Source of the DNA: Limnanthes douglasii subsp. nivea
Lineage: Eukaryota > Streptophyta > Magnoliopsida > Brassicales > Limnanthaceae
Reading direction: 5' to 3'
Length of the DNA: 64,000 nt
NCBI GenBank assembly: GCA_036936605.1
Contig: JAUPFV010000002.1
Coordinates: 129,936,376 to 130,000,375 of the forward strand
In this document: piece by piece, positions 34,001-43,875 of the stretch
Position numbering within the stretch: position 1 is the first letter of the stretch
Layout of the letters: every line of letters begins with the position of its first letter
Position numbers and translations under genes: made by a program
The notes under the pieces: model-generated
Database searches by the model: none
Told to the model about the DNA's origin: nothing
The model's input: the letters and a program-made list of their open reading frames with translations, nothing else

Positions 34001-34255
34001 CAGGGCGGGCTCTTTGCCCTTCCCTTCACGAACCCTTTTCTCGGCCAGTGCCCGCTCTCGCTCCTCTTCTAACCGGGCGATGTCTTCGAGCAGCTGCTTT
34101 CGGGTCATAATCAGGGTCGACCGCTTATCCCGACCGCCGTTCCACTCCCGACCGGGAGCTCCCGCGTCTTCCGACCCAGTAGCGGTTCGGACGACCTCCC
34201 TACCGTCTCTCTCTGTCGCCGCTTCGCTATTCATCCCGTACAATGTGATTTTCAA
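28058..34255 (-). CDS. gypsy C gag-pol polyprotein, intact
   Basis: 2,065 codons in one frame. The N-terminus is a charged coiled coil. The capsid domain lies at about residues 265-420 (GKTDPDNHLEAFKNFM, LCRAFSMTFKDRASKWY, FRQHFVGSKS). A zinc-binding stretch CRYHEDVGHDTKDC is at about 540. Protease DTGSSANIIF is at about 831. RT carries YIDDMLVKS at about 1210. RNase H carries IRTDGGANVSG, NNEAEYEAALAG and SDSQLLINQ. Integrase has an HHCC region (HDGEGAAHCGY ... CDTCQRF), DLVGPLP, DNGPQFDS and HPQANGQVEVTNR, and ends with WEGPYEIVERVRSGTYRL. Between zinc region and protease a 34-residue unit beginning VVDEKIDQSSG is repeated. Unlike A and B there is no stop between protease and RT. Confidence 0.96.
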   Translation of the reverse strand: MKITLYGMNSEAATERDGREVVRTATGSEDAGAPGREWNGGRDKRSTLIMTRKQLLEDIARLEEERERALAEKRVREGKGKEPALDDRGAAGRGQASRVEVRPVRYYRDSPPDDEEAIKIRRNPDSHRAMTSDYPSDDSSGEEYLRRERAQRTRKTRSQRIRGSRADPSRYKKGGTDKPTPVSFEKEGTHVASRGEREMLPPVPWQPTNSQNHGYRTSSQFVGPRTEGLYEIRTEGLGGGAFEVGVNWRASPLSDEILAGPLPRRFDISKLEKYDGKTDPDNHLEAFKNFMLSFDNDDKLLCRAFSMTFKDRASKWYNRLPQGCIRNFGTFWAIFRQHFVGSKSFRANGDTIMNCRQKLGESLKNYTRRFIDAKTDLDHCEENVALTAFRLGLLPGPMKQAVTKKQAFTFSALLAQIEKQILIEETEASEVAAQIQQSAQASVVIKQGSRPDQARVAQPVSTIPPIIPSVTKSPAPTGLRPRQNGQATSRPMSNKWIRPAYFADLTECVSSIYEKTKRSGMYLKPFPIPTPREQRNNRYCRYHEDVGHDTKDCIALKKEIQMLIEHGNLLEYVKKAQLATASKEVVIVPKPETTMAISEVTDRFDVSIEYLDPEANRNIIGVIEEDAGESTNVVLGLCEMFESLVAFGGGSMMGSTRAFREGRVVDEKIDQSSGTGSRTCSQTRRILSLTPHPDDIRVVDEKIDQSSGTGSRTCFQTRRILSPTPHPDDIRVVDEKIGGHVGKVQGLRDLFESLTIFGGDSMAGITHSSRKRHIVNLTTQLEARTCFQTRSTPSPILHFDDDDMRDLAGPHEDAIVIGAAIAGEEVRRILIDTGSSANIIFASTFAKFRTRPVIERSDRTIVGFTGTAADVVGEFEGVVQLGRGPFKKEVTVLFIVVDAPASHNVILGRSWISRMHAVTSTIHQCVKYVVGNNIGVVRSSQKTARECYRAALAPKKDQEMFPSQAYQLRGSSPGSQPVDDPREAPSLLTTDEECELHHFATGKSLRVGLNMLPTLREQMLALLRENLDLFAWCSGDVTGVPESFAIHKLTINRNVRPIIQKRRAFSPEKAEVILREVERMTGVGHIVEARYPLWISNPVLVKKKSGKWRMCVDFTDLNRACPKDPFPMPRIDQLVDSTSGNKLLSFMDAYAGYNQIKLHPADQENTTFITGRGLYCYKVMPFGLKNAGATYQRLVNRTFEDQIGRNMEVYIDDMLVKSETDVDHLADLREAFDNLRRVNLKLNPEKCSFGVRSGKFLGFLVSEKGIEADPVQLRALADMTPPRSVKEVQILTGRLAALNRFISRSSDKCAPFFQVLRQVKNFVWTDECDKAFLGIKEYLSSPNRLTKPMAHETLFLYVAVTDYAVSAALISESGPAPTAVYYVSKSLLDAETRYLKLEKMALALVTAARKMRPYFQAHHIVVRTSFPLKYVFQRPDMSGRIAKWSVELGDFDIEFEPRTAIKGQALADFLVEFHSDRPEQETPSQEAAEGEWTIRTDGGANVSGCGAGVQIVTPSGLSMFQAIRFGFHTSNNEAEYEAALAGLRLAQVCGARRVRLVSDSQLLINQASGNAEARKEHLVQYLAALRILAASFDKITYEHVNRSENMTADSLATVSCSTSYPWVIEQESPSIVKRHELDNRPEIACQISPVAKSDWRQNIITFLAGGRLPDDAASARKLRNKARGYVLLGDVLYKRSFSRPLLRCLGFDESQVILSELHDGEGAAHCGYKALIRRVFLAGFYWPTITTDAKLMVKTCDTCQRFGNAINIPATHLESISEGLPFDRWGIDLVGPLPMASGGRQTIVVAVDYFSKWIEAERLSATKTKDIIKFIWANICCRFGVPQRLTMDNGPQFDSAEMKAFCTTHNIRQCFSAPFHPQANGQVEVTNRTVLDGLRKNLEGKAGKWPDYLQEVLWAYRTTPRTATQESPFALVYGMDAVTPAESIFPSFRVGTYQPETNDDTRRLELDLIDEKRHRAHLNSLHYQTLMRSRYATKVRRREFKVEDKVLRRVFLHTKDKSLGKLAPNWEGPYEIVERVRSGTYRLQNRHGQLLRLPWNIEHLKLYLE
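32040..32280 (-). repeat. 102-bp in-frame tandem repeat in gypsy C gag-protease linker
   Basis: Two full and one partial copy of a 34-codon unit (VVDEKIDQSSGTGSRTC through HPDDIR). The linker also contains two related FESL..FGG.SM segments, so the duplication history is longer than the unit itself. Confidence 0.85.
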
Positions 34256-34286
34256 AGAACAGAAGATTCCTTTTCGGTATCACTGT

Positions 34287-34303
34287 TCCCACAGACGGCG
34301 CCA
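34287..34303 (-). promoter_or_regulatory. gypsy C primer binding site
   Basis: TGGCGCCGTCTGTGGGA one base inside the 5' LTR, identical to that of D. The first nine bases also fit an Asp-tRNA-type site, the remainder does not. Confidence 0.75.
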
Positions 34304-34304
34304 A

Positions 34305-34634
34305 TGATGAGTGAATAATTGTCAAAAGAATATATTTGGGATCTTGGACCTGATATGACTAGAGAGAGAAAGTGTAGAGAGATAAAGTAGAATCTGAGAA
34401 AGTAATATTCAATACCCCTTTTTTGGGCAAGTGGGTCACCCTTTTATAGTAAAATAAGGTGGACCCATTTAACCTATTAGTGGGCCGTTCATTGCATATC
34501 AATGAAGCCCTTCTTACTATTACATTGTTGTAAATTGGTCATCGAAGGACTTTAAATACCCGATTAATCTCATCAACTATTATTTACTGCATTTTTACCC
34601 CTATTGCTACGATCGGCGAATTCTGCCCTCATCA
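34305..34634 (-). repeat. gypsy C 5' LTR
   Basis: 330 bp, one difference from 23550-23879. Minus-strand TATAAAAGGG at about 34439-34448. Followed by AGAAG. Confidence 0.96.
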
Positions 34635-37600
34635 AGAAGCAAACCTGCTTCTCATCAAACCTTGATAGTGTGTACCTCTAAGGTGAGCTTTAAATCTTGT
34701 TTCGTCGATTAAGTCTAGCTGGCCTTTAATTGCTATCTCGTTAAAGTGTTCGGAAAAATTATGAACTCGAAATGAAGGGAGAGTAGCTTCTATGGGAGAT
34801 ATGGCATCCATCCCATAGACTAAGGCAAAGGGAGACTCTTGTGTTGCAGCCCCGGGAGTGGTCCGGTAAGCCTACAAAACTTCTTGCAAATAACTAGGCC
34901 ATTTTCTAGCAGCCCCTTCTAAATTCTTCTTTAGTCCGGACAGTATTGTTCTGTTGGCCACTTCGACCTGACCATTTGCTTGTGGGTGGAAAGGAGAAGA
35001 GAAGCAATGTTGTATGCCTCTAGAGGCACAAAAATTCTACATTTCTTTGTTGTCGAACTGTGGCCCATTGTCTGTTGTTATCTTTTGTGGAATTCCAAAT
35101 TTGCAACAGATATTGGATAAAATGAATTTTATAACAGCTTTTGATGTCGTACCTGCCAATGGGGCTACTTTGATCCACTTCGAAAAGTAATCAATAGCAA
35201 CGATTATAGTTCTGCGTCCCCCGGATGCCATGGGTAGAGGTCCCACTAGATCCAAACCCCATCGAGCAAAAGGAATTGGTTCAGAAACCGACTCTAAAGG
35301 GATGGCTGGGATATGAATTTCATTGCTATATCTCTGACATGGGTCATATTTTTTTACTAACTTCCTAGCATCTTGCATTATGGAAGGCCAATAGTACCCA
35401 GCTAATAAAACTCTTCTTGTTAGAGCCCTGAATCCACAGTGAGTTGATCCTTCGCCATCATGTAACTCGGAGAGCACTATTTGAGATTCGGCAACTCCCA
35501 AACATCGTAAGAGGGGCTTACTAAAAGAATTCTTATAAAGAATATCTCTTAGGATGACAAAACCACGAGCTTTGTACTTTACTTTTCTTGCTATTTATTT
35601 TTCCGGAGGCAAGATGCCATATTAGAGATATTGAAGGAGAGGGAATCTCCAATCTTGAGGCTGTTTTATCTGTATATCAAAAATTTTGTCTCCCTTATCC
35701 GGATTGATTTGAATGGATGAGCATTCTAGCATATGAATCCAAGGGTAGGACTCAGTATAGGCTATGGTTGCTAAGGAGTCTGCCAATATATTTTCTGTTC
35801 GGGTATGTGTTCATAGATGATGCTCTTGAAATTAAGTGCCACATCTTTGAGAAGTAATAAGTATTTAATCAGCTGCTCCTTTTTTGCTTCAGATTGTCCT
35901 TGTGCATGATGGATAAGAAGCTGAGAATCGCTCATCAATTTGACCCTTTTGGCTCTACAAATAAGAGCTAATTTCAAACCAACTATAGCAGCTTCATATT
36001 CGGACTCATTATTAGAAGCCCTGAAAGAAAAACATATAGCTCGGTATATTTTGTCACCATACGGAGAGGTCAAACATACCCCAGCACCACATCCCGTGGT
36101 ACTTGATCCACCATCAGTCCGGACGACCCAGACTTTTTTGTTTTTTACATCAGTTGTTTCCTTAGTATCCCTATCTGAGTGAAATTCAATCAAGAAATCC
36201 GCCACCGGTTGAGCTTTGATTGGTGTCCGAGGGGCAAAATCAATTTCGAAATCTCCTAATTCCACTGACCACTTAGTCATTCTACTTGAAATGTCTGCCT
36301 TTTTTAGAACGTTTTTTAAGGGAAAAGACGTCCGGACAATAATGGGATGAGCCTGCAAATAAGGCCTCATCTTCCTTGCAGCAATCACCAGGGCTAGTGC
36401 TAATTTCTCAAGCTTCAAATAACACTTTTCTGCATCGATCAAACTCTTGCTAATGTAATACACCGGACGGGGGTAATTATCTACCTCCCTTACCAATACT
36501 GCACTTATGGCACAACTAGAGACTGCCAGGTATATGAAAAGAGTTTCTCCATCAACGGGTTTAAACAAGGTCTTGGGGAAGGACAAATGCTTTTTTATTT
36601 CATCGAAGGCCTCATCACACTATGAGGACCAGTTAAAACTCTTCGCACCTTTCAAAGTTTGAAAAAATGGTGCACACCTATCGGAGGACCTTGAAATGAA
36701 TCGATTTAAAGCAGCCAACCTCCCTGTCAATCGTTGCACTTCTTTAATATTATGAGGCGGCTCCATTTATAGTAAAGCATTAAGTTGGTCTGGATCAGAC
36801 TGTATCCCTTGCTCACTTATTACATACCCCAAGAATTTCCCGGAATGCACTCCAAACACACACTTTTTCGGGTTTAATTTCAAATTTACCTTTACTAAGT
36901 TAGCAAAAGTTTCTTGGAGATCTTTCAAGTGTAGTTATTCGTCCACACTTTTCACCATCATGTCGTCGATGTAAACTTCCATGTTTCTTCCAATTTGATC
37001 AGCAAAAGCCTTGTTTACCAACCTTTGATAAGTGGCCCCAGCATATTTTAACCTAAATGGCATCACTTTGTAACAATGAAGGCCCCTATCAGTAACAAAA
37101 GTAGTATGCTCCTGATCTTTTGGATCCACTTGGATCTGATTATACCCGGAGAAGGCATCCATAAAAGACAACATCTTGTCTCCAGATGTGGAATCCACCA
37201 ACTGATCAATCCGGGGGACTGAGTATAAATCCTTTGGGCAAGCTCTGTTGAGATCTGTAAAATCGATACACATACGCCACTTGCCATTTTTCTTTTTCAC
37301 CAATACTGGATTGGCTGTCCACAAAGGGTACTGAGACTCCTTTATGTGCCCCATTTTAGTAAGCCGGTCAACCTCTTGAACTATGACATCAGCTTTTTTC
37401 TTAGAAAAAGCTCTTCTTTTTTGTACCACAGGTGCTATGTCCCTTCGGATGGACAGTTGGTGTGTTATAATATTTGATGGTACTCCGGTAACATCAGCAT
37501 TGCACCAAGCAAAAACATATTGATGGTCTTTCAGGAATTTTAGCATTTTTCCCTTTAATTTTGATGTCATCTTGGACCCTATCTTGACATTTTTTCCTTC

Positions 37601-37786
37601 AGCCAAAGAATGTGTTTCAACTTCTTCAATTGGTATTAAAACTCCAGGGTCTCTCTAGGGTCATCAATTTCATCATTTCCCCCAGAAAGCCCCTCAAATT
37701 ACTATTCCTCATTGATCCGGACTGCCCCCAAAGTCTGAGGAGCCAGTGTTGTTGCATAACACTCTCTTGCTACCTTTTGGCTGCTC
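34635..37786 (-). pseudogene. gypsy B pol (RT, RNase H, most of integrase), decayed
   Basis: Closely related to A pol throughout. RT occupies about 37606-36650 (WRMCIDFTDLNRACPKD, YIDDMMVKSVDE followed by a stop near 36935). RNase H is at 36586-35771 (VRTDGGSSTTG, NNESEYEAAIVG). Integrase is at 35501-34640 (HDGEGSTHCGF, YDPCQRY where the first zinc Cys is Tyr, DNGPQFDNKEM, HPQANGQVEVANR). Stops and small indels break the frame in at least five places. The left end resumes at 23549 across gypsy C. The right end is the protease-RT junction with TAG-TAA near 37703, then gypsy D at 37792. Confidence 0.92.
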
Positions 37787-37791
37787 TGAAC

Positions 37792-38232
37792 TGATAAGGA
37801 AGAATAAAAGAGAAGGAGAAAAGTGTGAAGAAGAAATATGACAGGAGAAAAGTGCAAAGGAGAAACATGATAGGAGGAAAGTGCAGAGAGGAAATTGTGT
37901 GAGGGTTAAATTGTAAAAGCTGTCTAAGAAATAACCAGAATAAGAAGAAAATAAAGTGTAGGGACTAAAGATATAATTAATGGGAATTAAAGCGTGTGGG
38001 GTCCGCAATTGTACTATAAAAGGACCACACGCTTCACAAATCCTGAGATGAATAATATAATATATTTTCTCTATCTACTTAACCTAAGAACTCTTACTTT
38101 CTCTCTCTAAAACCTACAACCAAACAAATTAGATCTATTCATATTGACACTAAGAGATTTTCATATCACAGAATCATCACTAAGAAATCCTCGTATCGCA
38201 AAAACACCCATGGACTTTCTTAGAACTCTTCA
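37792..38232 (+). repeat. gypsy D 5' LTR
   Basis: 441 bp, TGATAAGG...CTCTTCA. TATA box CTATAAAAGG at about 38014, purine-rich upstream part. Confidence 0.94.
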
Positions 38233-38233
38233 G

Positions 38234-38250
38234 TGGCGCCGTCTGTGGGA
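38234..38250 (+). promoter_or_regulatory. gypsy D primer binding site
   Basis: TGGCGCCGTCTGTGGGA, one base after the LTR, identical to C. Confidence 0.8.
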
Positions 38251-41200
38251 AGTGAAGATCGCTCTGACGGCAATCACTTCCTGGAAATAATTCCTGTTCC
38301 GAGGAGAACTATGGAAGAACAAAGGGACGATTTGGTTAACAATTGTGAGGAGAACCTGGTAGGCGATGACTACCGGAACGATATGGAATACGAGGGACTA
38401 GGGGGCCAGCGAGTTGGAAACACTTTCGACGACTCAGATCTGTTGGCTCGAAGGAATGAATTGCTGCTAGAAATCGAAAGATTGAAAGCAGAAAAGGAAA
38501 CCGTATATGAGAATCTTCGATCTGAGATAAGGAGGGAGGCAGTTATTGAAAAAGAGAAGCGCGAAACTGAATTTCGTCCCAAAAATAGAGACGACAGATA
38601 CCGGGGACGCGAGCGGCGATCGCCGAGGAGAAGAGAGAGACGACGTTCGAATTCGGCTGACTCAAGTGATTACTCTCAATACAGCTCCTCGGAGTCGTCC
38701 CCTCGGAAATACCACAGAAAGAAAAAACGTGATCGCAGGCACACCGATTTCCGAAGAGGAAGAAGCTCGGAGAGGAAATCTTCGAGGGAAAAGAGTCACC
38801 ATGCTCGAGGTGGCGATCGGTCTCATGGACAGGCAAAGTATCCTGATAGGAAAGAGGACATGGGCCCGCGTAATTCGGAGTGGCAGCACCAATACACTCT
38901 ACCTTCTGAGGAGGGGTTGTACTTTTCGAACAATGACAATTTACGATCCTACATTTATCGCACGGGTCACAATTGGAGAGCCTCTCCTCTGTCCCTGGAA
39001 ATTTTAGTGGGAAACCTTCCAAAGCATTTTGATATTTCAAAGCTAGAAAAATTCGATGGGACACAGGACCCGGATAATCACATCGAACAATTCAAAAAAT
39101 TTATGATTAATTTCGACGATAATGATAAGTTGTTGTGCAGAGCATTTTCTCAGATTTTCAAGGGGGTAGCTTCTAAATGGTGCAATAGGCTTCCGCAGGG
39201 CTCTATAAAGAATTTTGATATGTTTTGGAACATCTTCAGACAACACTTCGTGGGGAGCAAGAAGTTCAGAGCTAATGGAGACACGATCATCTATTGTCGA
39301 CAGAAAGTTGGGGAGAGCCTAAAGGATTACACTAATCGTTTTGTCAAAACAAAAACAGACATGGAATATTATAAAGATTCAGTGGCGCTTGCAGCTTTTA
39401 AGATGGGCCTACTCCCCGGATTGTTGAAGGATACGGTGGCAGAGAGCCAAACAATGACCTTCGAAGCGTTATTAGATCAGGTTGAGAAGAGGATCTTGGT
39501 GGAAGAGACTCTGGCGTCGAGAAAAGGATCTGGGGACCAGTTGGATAAGAATCAATTTCAAAGATCCAAGTCGAGTAACCAGGGCCCCCGTTCTAATGTT
39601 CAGGCCAAGAATACAGGTTAATATCCGCCGAGGCAGAAATCAAACCCACAATACTATGGCAACCAGCAAAATTACAACCAAGGAACGAGACCCATGTCGA
39701 ATAAGTGGGTTCGACCCGACTATTTTGCGGAGTTAACAGAAAATATTGGTGCAATATTCGACAAAGCAAAATCTACGCTACCGTTCAGGAAGCCTTTTAA
39801 CATACAGACTCCGAGGGAAGCAGAAGCGTTAATAAGTACTGCAAGTATCATGAGGATATTGGGCACGATACCAAGGATTGCATAGCTTTGAAAAAAGAAG
39901 TGCAAGCCTTGGTCGAGAATGGAATGTTACTAGAGTTTGCCAAAAAGAACTCCCATAAAAACGCCGTGGTGAAAGCTGTCCCGAAGAATACTGACACAAC
40001 CATGGTGATTTCCGAAGGGATTGACAACTTTGACATTGAACAGGAATATTTAGATCCCAAGGAGGGGGGAAACAACGTCAATATGGTGGAAGAGATTATT
40101 CTGAAGGGGAGGGTGGATAGCCTCTGTGCTTTCTTCGATTCCTTGGCAATCTTCGGAGGACACACTATTGCAGGAAATTCCAACAGCTCCCGCAAGAGGC
40201 ACATGGTCAACCTGACTACCCAGATCGAAGCAGGAGTGTCAACGCAAATGCATCGGTCGCCTTCCCCTATTATTTGTTTTGACGATGATGATATGCGCAA
40301 TGTCGCAGGCCCCCACGAAGATGCGGTGGTGATCGCTGCGGGCATCGCTGGGGATCAGATTCAGAAAATACTTATCGATACAGGGAGTTGAGCGAATATA
40401 TTATTTATGAGCACTTACCGGAGAATTTCTGACCCACCCGTTATCTGAAGGTCTGACAAGACTATAGTGGGCTTCACTGGCGCTACAGCAATGGTGGTAG
40501 AGAATTTCAGTGTGTGGTCGAATTGGGCCGAGGGCCATTTAAGAAGGAGGTGGAAGTACTTTTTATTGTCGTTGACGCGCCGACGTCGTATAACGCCATC
40601 TTGGGTCGCTCTTGGTTGTCCCGGATGCATGGCGTAATCTCCACAGTACATCAATGCTTAAAGTATGTGGTTGGGAATAATGTTGGGATAATCCGAAGTA
40701 GCCATAAAATGGCCCGTGAATATTATCAGATAGCCTTGTCCTCGGATTTTTAGTCCCAGAAGAGGACTCTGCGACTCACGAATTTGCGGATGGCAAATCT
40801 CTGAGGATTGGGGTCAACCTTTCTTTGGAGTTTAAACAGAGGTTAATTTATTTTTAATCTGACAGACTTGATATGTTTGCGTGGTGTGCACATGACTTCA
40901 CTGGATTACCGTCGGAAATCATGTGTCATAAGCATGCAATACGACTTGATGTTCAACCTATTGTTCAGAAAAGGAGACCAGTCTCTCCGGAAAAGGCTAC
41001 GACAATTCTTTTGGAGGTCGAAAGGCTATTGAGCATAGGCCACATTCGCAAGTCGCATTATCCTGTGTGGGCATCAAATCCAGTGTTGGTACGTAAGAAG
41101 AATGGTAAGTGGAGAATGTGCGTTGATTTCACGGATTTAAACAGATCCTGTCCCAAAGATCCATTCCCAGTACCTCGCATCGACTAGTTAGTAGATTCGA

Positions 41201-43875
41201 CCTCGGGTAACCGACTATTGTCATTCATGGACGGCTATTCAGGATACAACCAAATCCGCTTAGATGCTAACGATGAAGAAAGCACTTCTTTTATTACCGG
41301 GAGAGGGTTATACTGCTATAAGGTTATGTCGTTCGGCTTAAAAAATGCAGGGGCAACTTATCAGCGCCTAGTCAATAAAACCTTTGAGGGGCAGATTGGG
41401 CGGAATATGGAGTCTTATATCGATGATATGTTAGTCAAAAGTACATGATCACCACCGCATGATATGTTAGTCAAAAGTACATGATATGTGAGGTCGGGCA
41501 AGTTTCTTGGTTACATGATCAGCGAAAAAGGCATCGAGGCTGACCCAGAATAGATAAAAGCTCTGATTTCTATGACCCCTCCCCCGGAATGTTAAAGAAG
41601 TCCAAGTTCTGACAGGAAGATTGGCCGCTCTGAACAGATTTATCTCTAGGTCTTCGGATAAGTGTGCACCTTTCTTCAAAGTGCTGCGAAACGCGAAGCA
41701 GTTTTGTTGGACCGAGGAATGTTTGGCCTATTTTCACCAAATCCAAAAGTATCTGACGTCCTCTGAGGTCTTGTTTAAACCATTGGTAGGAGAGACATTA
41801 ATTGTCTACTTAACAGTATCAGGGTGTGCGGTCAATGCCGTTTTACTCCGCGAAGATGAATCTCTCCTGAAGCCTATCTATTATGTCAGTAAGAGTTTGT
41901 TGGATGTAGAGAAGATATATCTCAAGTTGTAGAAGGTAGCTTTAGCGTTGGTAACGGCGGCTCGAAAGATGAGACCTTACTTCCAGGCACACCCAATAAT
42001 CGTTCGGACGACTTTTCCCTTGAAGGGTTTGTTACAGAGGCCTGATATCTCTGGTCAGATGACCAAATGGTCAGTGGAACTAGGAGATTTCAACATAGCA
42101 TTTGAACCTCGAACAGCGATAAAAGCCCAAGTTTTAGCTGATTTCTTGGTCGAATTCCATTCGGATAGAGAGGAAAGTGAAATCCATGCCCATTTTGACA
42201 AAACAGCATGGTTGGTAAAGACAGATGGGAGGTCGAACATTTCTGGAAGTGGGGCAGGTGTCCAATTGATTTCTCCGGAAGGGATAGCTATGTTCCAAGC
42301 CATTCGGTTCGGTTTTAAGGGTACTGACAACGAAGCTGAGTATGAAGCTGCATTAGTGGGTTTGCGTTTGGCCCTGATATGTGGGGCTACAAAGATTAAA
42401 CTGGTCAGTGATTCACAATTGGTGATAAACCAAGCCTTGGGAGAGTCCGAAGCCAGAAAAGATAAGCTGATACAGTATTTGAAAGTATTGAAAGATTTAG
42501 CATCCGAGTTTGAAGAAGTCAAGTATGAGCATATTCGAAGGGAGTTAAATGTTGTCCCAGATTCTCTTGCCTCTGTTTCACGGACAGAAGGATACCCTTG
42601 GGTCTTGACTCAGGAGCGCCCTTCGATATTGGTTGATGAGGAGCATGCAACAAACGTTTACGAAGAAAATAATATGATTACGGATGATTGGAGGTCGGCC
42701 ATCATCGACTTTTAGGTCAATGATACTTTACCCGATGAAAAGTACGAGACTATGAAGATCAGGTTTAAGTCTCATGGCTATATTTGACTGGGAGGAGTGC
42801 TGTATAAGAAATCTCTGAGTCGACCGTTATTGAGGTGTTTGAACAAGCCTGAGTCGCAAATCATCTTGTCTGAGTTACATGATGGTGAAGGTTCTGCCCA
42901 TTGCGGGTATAAGGCATTAATTCTCATAAGGGTATTTTTGGCTGTGACACGTGTCAACGCTATGCTAATGTGATCCATAAGCCCGGGGTATTATTAGAAA
43001 GTATTTCTGAAGCAGTATCATTTGACAGGTGGGGCATTGATCTCGTTGGGCCTTTACCAATGGCATCAGGTGGCAGGCAAACCATCATTGTAGCGGTAGA
43101 TTATTTTTCTAAGTGGGTAGAAGCTGAACCCCTAGCAGGGACGAAGGCTAAGGATGTGATCAAGTTCGTTGTGTCAAACATTTGTTGTCATTTTGGTGTG
43201 CCATTGCAGATCACAACGGACAACGGACCCCAATTTGATAACAAGGAGTTCAAAAGTTTCTGTGTCTCGAGAGGCATACGACAATGTTTTTCTGCACCAT
43301 TTCACCCTCAAGCTAATGGGCAACTAGAGGTGAGTAATCGCACAATTCTTGATGGTTTGAAAAAGAACTTGGAAGGAAAGGCGGGAAAATGGCCCGACTA
43401 TTTGCAGGAAGTACTATGGGCATACCGGACGACTCCGCGAACGGCTACTGCTGTATCTCCATTTGCCTTAGTCTATGGAATGGATGCCATTGTCCCTCGA
43501 GAGATTGTTTTACCATCACATCGTGTAGCAACATATGCAGTAGACACGAATGACCAAAACAGAGCACTGGCTTTAGACTTGGTTGAAGAGAAAAGACAGC
43601 AAGCACAGTTGACGTCCCTCCATTATCAAACTCTTATGTGGAGTCGGTATGCGTCTAAGGTAAAGCACAGAGCTTTTAAAGTGGGGGACAAAGTCCTACG
43701 TAAATTTTTCCTGCACACGAAAGACAAGAGCTTGGGAAAGTTGGGACAAAATTGGGAATGCCCTTATGAGGTTACCGAAAAGTTAAAACTAGGCACGTAT
43801 CGGCTAAAAGACAAGGAGGGGCAATATCTCCGTCTCCCGTGGAACATTGAACACTTAAAATTGTATCTTGATTGA
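38251..43875 (+). pseudogene. gypsy D gag-pol, heavily mutated
   Basis: Gag is open to 39621 (first internal ATG near 38311; capsid GTQDPDNHIEQFKKFM, KWCNRLPQG, FRQHFVGSKK). Lesions then accumulate: TAA at 39619-39621, a frameshift near 39825 just before the zinc region CKYHEDIGHDTKDC, TGA inside the protease site (DTGS then stop, 40389), frameshifts near 40500 and 40750, TAG for Q in RT (about 41185), and a deletion with a short duplication after YIDDMLVKS (41425-41485). TAG follows in RNase H (about 41933), and part of the integrase zinc region is lost near 42930. Integrase 42970-43875 is otherwise open (DNGPQFDNKEF, HPQANGQLEVSNR, ending NIEHLKLYLD). It cannot make a working polyprotein. 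Confidence 0.94.

Larger units (their letters stand above)
23550..34634 (-). mobile_element. gypsy C, recent intact Tat-type LTR retrotransposon
   Basis: 11,085 bp on the minus strand with 330-bp LTRs that differ at one site in my reading (TTGGTCCTCG against TTGGTCATCG). Target duplication AGAAG at 23545-23549 and 34635-34639. One uninterrupted gag-pol polyprotein, an intact spliced antisense gene, an intact primer site and polypurine tract. It sits within the integrase of gypsy B. Every part needed for an autonomous element appears present; whether it is active cannot be told from sequence. Confidence 0.97.

Noticed and set aside
38543..39064. minus-strand frame of 173 codons within gypsy D gag
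   Set aside because: Reverse reading of gag with no domain and no conservation in gypsy C.
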